Assembly (NCBI GenBank): GCA_019454915.1
Contig: JACFNM010000058.1
Coordinates: 1 to 16,117, forward strand
Length of the DNA: 16,117 nucleotides
Reading direction: 5' to 3'
Origin: Chitinophagaceae bacterium
Lineage (GTDB): Bacteria; Bacteroidota; Bacteroidia; Chitinophagales; Chitinophagaceae
A model generated the notes under the pieces. It worked only from the letters and a program-made list of their open reading frames with translations, was not told the origin of the DNA and made no database searches. Numbering within the stretch: position 1 is the stretch's first letter; each line of letters starts with the position of its first letter. The translations under genes were made by a program, and so were the position numbers. Positions 6,508-13,619 of this stretch are shown in pieces.

Positions 6508-7935
6508 ATGCATACTGATTTCAAAAGTCTGAAAAGTCTTTTTTCACTGATTGTCTTATTTATTTTTAGCTCCAGTCCGCTTTTTGCACAAAAAGAAATC
6601 AGGGTTTTACCCAAAGAAACAGATAGCATTTTAAATAATCCGGGCATAGGGTTTACCACTTTTCAGAGATTTAATGGTGATACCTTAAACAGAGGAATGG
6701 GCTGGACAGAGGGATTTCCTATAGTGTATCAGAAGTTTGACGGTAATATTCAAAATGAAGACCACCCTTCAACGACGATTGCTTACTTCAGAATTTATTG
6801 GAGATACATGGAAACGGAAGAGGGGAAGTATAATTGGCAATTAATTGATAATGCCCTCAAAACAGCACATGACCGAGGCCAAACATTAATGTTACGGGTT
6901 GCACCCTATGGAGAGGGCACGAGTAAGACGAATGATGTTCCAGATTGGTATCGAAAAAAGGTTGGCGAAAAGAATGAATGGCTTCCGGCCGGCTCCGGCT
7001 GGAGAGTTGATGCGGAGGACCCAAAATATGCTCAATATTTTGGACAATTTATCTCTGAATTAGGAAAAAGATATGATGGTAATCCTGGTCTGGAAGCGGT
7101 GGACCTGTCAATTGTAGGATTTTGGGGTGAGGGGAGAGGTGCACGAATATTAAAACAGGAAACAAGGGAAAAGTTAGTGGATGCCTATACCGATAATTTC
7201 AGAAAAACCCCGCTCATGATTTTGTTAACCGATAAAAAGACTGTAGAATATGCATTGTCAAAAACAAATGTGGGGTGGCGGATGGATTGTCTGGGTGATA
7301 TGGGAGGATTTTCGGCAGATTGGGCACATATGATTGATGAATACCCTCAGGACATCATCAATTTTGGTATGGTGGATGCCTGGAAGAAGGGGCCCGTAAG
7401 CCTTGAAGTATGCTGGGTTATGCAAAAATGGAAAGAGGAAGGTTGGGATGTGGATTATATTATTGACCAATCGTTAAAATGGCATATCTCTACATTTAAC
7501 GCAAAATCCTCAGCAGTTCCGAAAGAATGGTGGCCGCAGGTAAATCGCTGGTTAAAGAGGATGGGTTACCGATTCGTTTTGCGTAAGTTTACTTTTCCGG
7601 AGTATATATCAGAAGATAGAAAATTATCCTTCACCTCCTGGTGGGAAAATAAAGGAGTAGCTCCTATCTACAAGACTAATTTTAGTCTTGCACTACGGCT
7701 AACCAATAAGAAGGATACCCTCATCAGAACAACCAAAGCTCCGCTGAATGATTGGCTTCCCGGAGATAATCTTTATAATGATGTCCTGTTTGTACCTTAT
7801 GATTTTCCGGCTGGGACTTATGCTATACAAGTCGGTATAGTGGACAATCAGACGCTGGAACCCGGGGTAAAACTGGCCATTGAAGGCAGAACCGATGATG
7901 GGTGGTATAATTTGGGTGAAATAATAGTGAAATGA
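6508..7935 (+). CDS. Secreted DUF4832-type TIM-barrel glycoside-hydrolase-like protein
   Basis: A 475-residue protein with a signal peptide (residues 1 to about 28, ending SSSPLFAQ), so exported. Residues of about 40-330 resemble a clan-A beta/alpha barrel: NPGIGFTTFQRF (44-55), TTIAYFRIYWRYMETEEGKYNW (89-110, the 'roW...E..G.Y.W' pattern of GH42/GH5-like folds), LMLRVAPYG (127-135), VPDWY, and a strand ending VGFWGEGR. In that strand Glu208 is the best acid/base candidate. The last 110 or so residues (from FVLRKFTFP) look like the beta-sandwich of DUF4832 proteins (WWENKGVAPIY, PAGTYAIQVGIVD). I see no published activity for this family and assign no substrate. It is the first of four co-oriented hydrolase genes and is bracketed by repeat copies B and C. 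Confidence 0.7.
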   Translation: MHTDFKSLKSLFSLIVLFIFSSSPLFAQKEIRVLPKETDSILNNPGIGFTTFQRFNGDTLNRGMGWTEGFPIVYQKFDGNIQNEDHPSTTIAYFRIYWRYMETEEGKYNWQLIDNALKTAHDRGQTLMLRVAPYGEGTSKTNDVPDWYRKKVGEKNEWLPAGSGWRVDAEDPKYAQYFGQFISELGKRYDGNPGLEAVDLSIVGFWGEGRGARILKQETREKLVDAYTDNFRKTPLMILLTDKKTVEYALSKTNVGWRMDCLGDMGGFSADWAHMIDEYPQDIINFGMVDAWKKGPVSLEVCWVMQKWKEEGWDVDYIIDQSLKWHISTFNAKSSAVPKEWWPQVNRWLKRMGYRFVLRKFTFPEYISEDRKLSFTSWWENKGVAPIYKTNFSLALRLTNKKDTLIRTTKAPLNDWLPGDNLYNDVLFVPYDFPAGTYAIQVGIVDNQTLEPGVKLAIEGRTDDGWYNLGEIIVK

Positions 7936-7939
7936 TGGT

Positions 7940-8078
7940 GCTATGCGAAGCCTCTGACTTCGTATGCTTTATGTTCTTTCGGGTCTCTGACCCGGGAGGG
8001 CCGAATAATTTGAAACCCTAACGCATCCGTAGAAATCATTTTATACCGCCGGCTTGTAAGGATTCGAATCCTGTCCGG
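7940..8078 (+). repeat. Dispersed hairpin repeat, copy C
   Basis: It begins 5 bp after the previous stop. There are two hairpins: ATGCGAAG/CTTCGTAT (7943-7965, loop CCTCTGA) and CGGGTC/GACCCG (7980-7994, TCT triloop). The block GAATAATTTGAAA...AAATCATTTTAT follows, as in copy B. It ends in a 14-bp perfect palindrome AGGATTCGAATCCT (8059-8072), flanked by CCGG on both sides. It lies 20 bp before the next start codon and points towards it. Confidence 0.75.
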
Positions 8079-8097
8079 TTAATTGTAATTTCGGGAT

Positions 8098-9291
8098 ATG
8101 AAAATGAACAGAATAGTTTTTATAGCTGGTCTCATTCTCTGTGGATATTATTTGAATGCTCAACATAGTTCATCTGACGAACTGCTATTTACTGCAATAG
8201 GAGGATCAGACAAGCCAATCCTGGACGAAGGTATGCCCGGAACCGAAAATAATTATGGGGGTTTTGAAGGCGGGAGGTGTTTGAAAATTAACGGAGAATA
8301 TCATCTGTTTCCAACAGAACTTATGGGTGAAAAAGACACTCTAAAAAAAGAAGGAGAGGTTTCAAACGTTCAAATCAAGACACAGATAGGGCACTGGGTA
8401 AGTTCTGATGCCGTCAACTGGAAAAGGCTTGGAACATTATATAAATCAAGCGGGAATTACGCTGTTTCAGATTACGATAACCCGGTTAATGACAGAAGGG
8501 CCTCTTTATGGGCTTTTATGCCCATATTCGATGACGCAAATAACAGGTGGAATGCCTTTTATGTTGCCTATACCGTTCGGCCCGGTATAGCACCTACCCA
8601 TTGTTTTGGCAGGCTCTGGCACGCTGTTTCGGAAAAGCATGGATTGGATGGAATCGGAGGACCATACAAAGACGTCAGTGTTGTTCTGGAACCGGGCATG
8701 GATACCCAACTTTGGGAAGGCCGGCAGGGCCCGGATTCTTTCTTTCCGTTTAAAGTAGGTGATAAATGGTATGCTTTCTATGGCGGCGCTTTTTCATGGA
8801 CAAAGCCATCTGATTATCCTTACAACGGAAAATTCGGGGAATGGTATATAGGATTGGCTGCTTCCGATAGTTTAAGGGGGCCATGGATGCGGATGGATAC
8901 AACCATTAATCCGGTTATTGTAAATACCCCGTCGTTTGTAGAGAATCCTATCGTAAGTCAATTGCCTAATGGTTTATATATAGCCATTTTTGATAGTGGC
9001 CCTGATGCTTATGGGTTTACCAATATGCTTGGTTATATTTTGTCAAAAGACGGAATCCATTGGACTCCTGCTAAGTATCTCGCTTTTGATACCGGGATAA
9101 AACGTTGGTGGACCACGATGCGAACCCCGCTTTGTCTTATTCCACAGGGGAATGATGTTTACACGGTTTTATTTAATGCACGACAGGAAAACAAGCGGTT
9201 TCAACCAATGGGTTTGGTAAGGTTAAAATTAAACAGAAAAGTACTGGATAAGGTTTTTGTTGACATTGAAAGTAATGGAGTCAATAGATAA
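8098..9291 (+). CDS. Secreted five-bladed beta-propeller GH43/GH32-like protein
   Basis: A 397-residue protein with a signal peptide (about 1-22, MKMNRIVFIAGLILCGYYLNAQ) and no valid lipobox. The rest is built of propeller-like blades: GGFEGGRCLKINGEYHLF, GHWVSSDAVNWKRLGTLY, LWAFMPIFDDANNRWNAFYVAY, DSFFPFKVGDKWYAFYGG, WYIGLAASDSLRGPWMRM and GYILSKDGIHWTP. The repeated pattern 'S.D...W', with a Tyr-rich strand before it, is typical of GH43, GH32, GH68 and GH117-type propellers. These use three acidic residues in the central funnel to cleave furanosides, pyranosides or anhydro-sugars. I cannot name the family or the catalytic trio. It sits 162 bp after the DUF4832-type gene, with repeat C between, and 101 bp before the beta-galactosidase gene. 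Confidence 0.7.
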   Translation: MKMNRIVFIAGLILCGYYLNAQHSSSDELLFTAIGGSDKPILDEGMPGTENNYGGFEGGRCLKINGEYHLFPTELMGEKDTLKKEGEVSNVQIKTQIGHWVSSDAVNWKRLGTLYKSSGNYAVSDYDNPVNDRRASLWAFMPIFDDANNRWNAFYVAYTVRPGIAPTHCFGRLWHAVSEKHGLDGIGGPYKDVSVVLEPGMDTQLWEGRQGPDSFFPFKVGDKWYAFYGGAFSWTKPSDYPYNGKFGEWYIGLAASDSLRGPWMRMDTTINPVIVNTPSFVENPIVSQLPNGLYIAIFDSGPDAYGFTNMLGYILSKDGIHWTPAKYLAFDTGIKRWWTTMRTPLCLIPQGNDVYTVLFNARQENKRFQPMGLVRLKLNRKVLDKVFVDIESNGVNR

Positions 9292-9392
9292 CGGGGTATC
9301 GTAAATTAATCACGTTTAAACTATGCAGGGCTTTCAAAGAAGATTTTGAAGAACTGCTGAACACATTTTTTCCTGAGAAAATCATTGCGTGT

Positions 9393-11495
9393 ATGAAGTC
9401 TTATTTTTTATTAGGGTATGTCATATTGTTTTTCCCCTTAATTGTAGCTGCTCAGGACAAATTTTCTACCAACGATTTCCTATATGGAACAAGCGTGTAT
9501 CCTGAGATACAGACTAAAGAAGACCAAATTAAAACACTTGATCTTTTTAAAGAAGCCGGCTTTACCGTTTTGCGTCTTGGTGAATCTACATGGGGTAATC
9601 TTCAACCGGCTGAAAACAGATTCGATTTTGATTGGTTAACATGGTATCTGGATGAAATGCACAAACGTGGACTTAGGGCTATTTTAGGTACTTGTAGCTA
9701 TATCCCTCCGCAGTGGCTGGTGGCAAAACATCCGGATATATTGATGTGGTATGCGGATGGGAGTAGGGCAAATCCTATGGGAAGACACGCAGAAAGCCGC
9801 AACAATCCAAATTTCAGAACCGCTTTGGAGAAATTTATACTTACTTACGCCGGAGCCTTCAAAGATCATCCGGCAGTGATCGGATGGCAACTGGATAATG
9901 AAATAGATCAAAATGTTGGCCGGGTTGATTACAATCCGGCTAATAAGGAAGCGTGGGTAAAATGGTTGAAAAAGGAATATAAAACCACTGCTGCATTAAA
10001 CGAGCGCTTAGGACTAAAGTCGTGGGGATTACTTGTTGACTCAATTGAACATGTACCGCTGCCGTCAAAATCGAACGATGGCGAGCTTCCGGCGATTAGT
10101 TTGGCAGCTTTAAAATTTGATAAGGACAATATTGCCGAATATTTAAGGTGGCAGGCGACCCTGCTCAGAAAGGCGGGTGTTTCAGCCTGGATCACCACGG
10201 ATTGGAACATGTTAGATCTGACTATAGCAGATGATACAGCTTACCATTCATTTTTAGACATAAGCTCTATTAATCAATATCAGCCAACATCAGACAACTT
10301 TCAATATTGGGCACGACAGGGAGCCTTCAATGCCATGCATCGCTCCGTATCCGGCAACGGGGCTTTTCTGGTAACCGAAACAAGAATTGGTTCTACGGGA
10401 GGTGAAAAGATTTGGACGCCTGTACCCACCAAAGATCAATTTAAGATGTGGATGTTACAACCCGTGGCTTATGGCGCGGTTGGAGTGTTGCATTGGAGCG
10501 GAAATCGTTTCACCGGCGGCCATTGGCCGCATTGGGGAGGCTTGTTAAACTGGAGCGGGAATCCGGAACCGGATTATTACTGGGCAAAAGAATTAGCTGC
10601 ATTTTTTAAGAAATGGGGTGGAGAATTGATCAGAAACAAGGTGGATGCCAAAGCTGCCGTAATAACGGATTTCGATCAACGCGCCATGATGCATACCTAT
10701 CCCCACGCCATGGACCGCAACGGTGTCAAAGAATTACAGGTTAATGCCTTTGAAGCTTTCAGCAGGAATGGAATAGGTGTGGATGCATTGACATCAGCAG
10801 GAATTAATTCCCGATTAGCAATGAAGTATAATGTTGTATTGATGAGCGGCGTACCTGCATTAGATAATACCGCATCGGCTGAGGTCTTCCATAATTTCGT
10901 AACCAATGGAGGCACACTCATTGTCGGCCCGATAGTAGATTATCAAACAAAGGATGGCATCTTCAAGAAATCGGGTTTTGGCAAAGTGCTTGAAAAAGTT
11001 ACAGGAAATAGTGTTGAGACAATACGGCAGATAGATACGATAGAAGACGGAAACTTTGAGCAATGGACCAGCATTGTAAATGGCAGGCACCAAAATAGCA
11101 TCAAAGGCTTTTGCGAAATCCTGGGCAATAATGTAGCTGATGTTGTGGCGACGTTTGATACTAAGGAAGATATAGTGAATAACAAACCCGCCGCAACAAT
11201 CAGAAAATTAGGGAAAGGATTTGTTTTAAAACTTGCCTATTGGCCTACTGTTGACGATCTTTCAAATCTGCTGTCTGCACTTAAGATAAAAAACCCGATT
11301 CTTGGTAAGACGCTTCCCCCGGGAGTACAGGCAGTTCCCCGAACTGATGGCAGTATTTTTATACTGAACAATGAAAGCAAGCCCAAACTAATAAATGTTT
11401 CCATTTCTATGGTAGATCGAATCAGCGATGCAGATGTTTCCACAGAGGTTAACCTCCCTCCTTATGGAGTTCTCTGGTTAACGAAGAAGCGATAA
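9393..11495 (+). CDS. Secreted GH42 beta-galactosidase
   Basis: A 700-residue protein with a signal peptide (1 to about 20, ending IVAAQ), which fixes the ATG at 9393 although the frame is open further upstream. The GH42 barrel has YGTSVYPE (31-38), FTVLRLGESTWGNLQPAENRFDFDWL (57-82) and IPPQWL. WQLDNEI gives the acid/base Glu170. FLVTETRIG carries the nucleophile Glu329. After about 390 comes a Rossmann-like trimerisation domain (AAVITDFDQRAMM, VVLMSGVPALDN, GGTLIVGPIVD). A short beta domain ends ILNNESKPKLINVSI...YGVLWLTKK. GH42 enzymes release terminal beta-galactose. It lies 56 bp before the GH59-type gene, so the two are likely co-transcribed and may both act on galactosides. Some divergent GH42 members use other sugars, so specificity is likely but not certain. 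Confidence 0.88.
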   Translation: MKSYFLLGYVILFFPLIVAAQDKFSTNDFLYGTSVYPEIQTKEDQIKTLDLFKEAGFTVLRLGESTWGNLQPAENRFDFDWLTWYLDEMHKRGLRAILGTCSYIPPQWLVAKHPDILMWYADGSRANPMGRHAESRNNPNFRTALEKFILTYAGAFKDHPAVIGWQLDNEIDQNVGRVDYNPANKEAWVKWLKKEYKTTAALNERLGLKSWGLLVDSIEHVPLPSKSNDGELPAISLAALKFDKDNIAEYLRWQATLLRKAGVSAWITTDWNMLDLTIADDTAYHSFLDISSINQYQPTSDNFQYWARQGAFNAMHRSVSGNGAFLVTETRIGSTGGEKIWTPVPTKDQFKMWMLQPVAYGAVGVLHWSGNRFTGGHWPHWGGLLNWSGNPEPDYYWAKELAAFFKKWGGELIRNKVDAKAAVITDFDQRAMMHTYPHAMDRNGVKELQVNAFEAFSRNGIGVDALTSAGINSRLAMKYNVVLMSGVPALDNTASAEVFHNFVTNGGTLIVGPIVDYQTKDGIFKKSGFGKVLEKVTGNSVETIRQIDTIEDGNFEQWTSIVNGRHQNSIKGFCEILGNNVADVVATFDTKEDIVNNKPAATIRKLGKGFVLKLAYWPTVDDLSNLLSALKIKNPILGKTLPPGVQAVPRTDGSIFILNNESKPKLINVSISMVDRISDADVSTEVNLPPYGVLWLTKKR

Positions 11496-11551
11496 AATCG
11501 TATTTTCCAATTTGGTTAGATTAATTATTCGATAAAACTCTTTTGATTATA

Positions 11552-13501
11552 ATGAGGAAATCATTTTTTTATTGTTTCATTTTATTTCTGCTGGTTTATA
11601 ATAGCCAGGGCCAGATTAATCAGATAGATATTGATATGAAAGATGCCGGGAGAACGTTTGAAGGGATTGGCGCTTTAAGCGCCGGGGCCTCTTCCCGGTT
11701 GCTCATTGACTATCCCGAGCCGTATAGAAGTGACATACTCGATTATTTGTTTAAGCCCCAGTTTGGGGCAAACCTCTGGCACCTCAAAGTGGAGAACGGC
11801 GGCGATATTAATTCTACGGATGGTTCCGAGCCCGCGTATGCGCACACCCTGGACGAATTTCTAAATCCTCAGCCGGCGTTTTTTAACCGGGGATACGAAT
11901 GGTGGTTGATTAAAGAAGCGAAGAAAAGAAATCCGGATATTAAAATTGAAATATTGCAATGGGGAATTCCGGGATGGATAGACAGTTTTTATTCGGATAC
12001 CAATGCATCGTTTATCATTGACTATATTAAAGGACTGAAAAAATATCACGGTATTACGGTGGATTACACGGGCGTTCATAATGAAGTGATGTATGATAAG
12101 AATTGGATAAAAACCCTGCGGAGAAAGCTGGATGCAAACGGACTTGGTCATGTTAAGATTGATGCCGGAGATTTGTGGAAGCCCGAAGTTCAGTGGCAAA
12201 TTGCAGGTGATATCGCAGCCGACCGGGAATTAAGAGAAGCCGTGTCCGTCATCAATGCACATGTACCGGAATTGATTAACTTCTATCTGCCTCCGGAAAT
12301 CAATAAGCCGGGCATTCCGGTTTGGAGTGGTGAATCTCATGCTTACGGGGGAGATTGGTACGCAGCGTCTCAAATGGCGGCGATAAATAATCGTGCATTG
12401 GCCACTAAGAAGTTCACGAAGCTGATTTACTGGAGCCTGGTCACTTCTTATCCCGATTTTTTTGTGGAGCCTCATTCCGGTATGATGAAGGCCAATACAC
12501 CGTGGTCGGGATATTATGAGGTGCAGCCCCAGCTATGGATATATGCTCATTACAATCAATTTTCGAAGCAGGGTTGGAAATTGATTGAGAGCGGTTGCAG
12601 ATACGTTGAGCGCAGAGGATGGTCTGTGGTTACCTTGGCCGACACATCGGGTACCGGAGATTATAGCATGATAATCGAAACGATGAACGCAAAGGAAGAT
12701 CAAACCGTGGAGTTCCGGTTACATGGAAATTTTGCCGACCGTCCATTAACCGTATGGGAGTCGTCGTTTAAAAAGTCCCTCCTTGAAAAGCAACCGGAAA
12801 AGATAAGCCCCAAAGACGGAAAAATTCGTTTAACGCTTCGTCCCAATACAATTTATACCCTCACAACCACTGACGGACAACAAAAGGGTAAAAGTGTCAA
12901 TAGCATACCGGAGGGTATTCGTTTCCCTTCTTCCTGGGCGGATAATTTTGATGAAGACGCTTTATTTCAGCAGGCGCCCTACTTTATGGATTACCACGGC
13001 GCTTTTGAAGTGGTTCAGGACAAGAATTCCGGTAACAGGTATCTAAAACAATGTGCCACAACACCGGGACATTATTGGTTATTTGATAACCAGCCTTATC
13101 CAAGAACTCTTTTTGGAGATTTGGCCATGAAAGACGTATCCCTGAAATTGGATTTTTGCCTGCCGGATACCGGTACCGTAAGACTGGAATCCAGGCTACA
13201 CCATTTTAAGTACGACGAAGAAATGAAAGGCTATGCATTTGAAATCAACCAGGATGGCGTTTGGGGATTTTTGAGAACAGGAGCCCATAAAGAAATTCTG
13301 AAGCAGGGCACTTTTAATCGTCTTGGAAAGAAATGGCACGCTATAGAATTCAATAGTATTGAAAATAAGTTTACGGTTACGATAGATAAAAAGAATATAC
13401 TTGAGGCTTTTGATGACGAATTTTTCTCCGGCCTGAGTTCTCTTTCATCAGGCTGGAATGAGGTGTATTATGATAATTTTCAGATGAAGACGGCCAGGTA
13501 A
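11552..13501 (+). CDS. Secreted GH59 galactocerebrosidase-family enzyme
   Basis: A 649-residue protein from the ATG at 11552 (an in-frame TTG at 11543 is less likely). A signal peptide ends near NSQGQ. The similarity to animal galactosylceramidase (GALC) is strong along the chain: FEGIGALSAGASSRLL (36-51), DYPEPYRSDILDYLFKPQFG (53-72), LKVENGGD...STDGSEP, and RGYEWWLIKEAKKRNPDI (113-130). Next comes VHNEVMYDKNWIKTLR with acid/base Glu178, then WSGES with nucleophile Glu261. WSGYYEVQPQLWIYAH, TLTTTDGQQKG and a C-terminal lectin-like domain from about 450 (WADNFDEDALFQQAPYF) follow the GALC layout. GH59 enzymes remove beta-galactose from galactosylceramide and related lipids. Bacterial substrates are little studied. 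It is the last of the four rightward genes and faces the convergent gene at 13620. Confidence 0.88.
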   Translation: MRKSFFYCFILFLLVYNSQGQINQIDIDMKDAGRTFEGIGALSAGASSRLLIDYPEPYRSDILDYLFKPQFGANLWHLKVENGGDINSTDGSEPAYAHTLDEFLNPQPAFFNRGYEWWLIKEAKKRNPDIKIEILQWGIPGWIDSFYSDTNASFIIDYIKGLKKYHGITVDYTGVHNEVMYDKNWIKTLRRKLDANGLGHVKIDAGDLWKPEVQWQIAGDIAADRELREAVSVINAHVPELINFYLPPEINKPGIPVWSGESHAYGGDWYAASQMAAINNRALATKKFTKLIYWSLVTSYPDFFVEPHSGMMKANTPWSGYYEVQPQLWIYAHYNQFSKQGWKLIESGCRYVERRGWSVVTLADTSGTGDYSMIIETMNAKEDQTVEFRLHGNFADRPLTVWESSFKKSLLEKQPEKISPKDGKIRLTLRPNTIYTLTTTDGQQKGKSVNSIPEGIRFPSSWADNFDEDALFQQAPYFMDYHGAFEVVQDKNSGNRYLKQCATTPGHYWLFDNQPYPRTLFGDLAMKDVSLKLDFCLPDTGTVRLESRLHHFKYDEEMKGYAFEINQDGVWGFLRTGAHKEILKQGTFNRLGKKWHAIEFNSIENKFTVTIDKKNILEAFDDEFFSGLSSLSSGWNEVYYDNFQMKTAR

Positions 13502-13578
13502 ATCGTACAAATGCCTCATCCGTCATTTGAACTCCCTGGCATCTTCAGGTTTATTCTATTGTTGCTCCCTCCCCGTCA

Positions 13579-13608
13579 TTCATCTAAGGCGCCTTAATTG
13601 CGGATGAA
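13579..13608. terminator. Inverted repeat between convergent genes
   Basis: A 12-bp perfect palindrome TAAGGCGCCTTA (13585-13596) lies inside a wider pair TTCATC (13579-13584) and GATGAA (13603-13608). It sits in the 118-bp gap where the GH59-type gene and the GH20-like gene end facing each other, so a two-way terminator is a fair reading. No long T tract is present. Confidence 0.4.
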
Positions 13609-13619
13609 AAGTAGCTTTT

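Noticed and set aside
8050..8078. tRNA-like 3' end or attachment site (11-mer TTCGAATCCTG shared with the tRNA-Val T arm at 1357-1367)
   Set aside because: The T-loop geometry is wrong (an extra A), no acceptor partner is visible, and there is no integrase between the sites. The palindrome explains the match.
9292..9392. In-frame coding-like extension upstream of the GH42 gene (reads RAFKEDFEELLNTFFPEK just before the ATG)
   Set aside because: The signal peptide begins exactly at the ATG at 9393, and no start codon or family match supports the extension. It may be a remnant of another gene but is too short to call.
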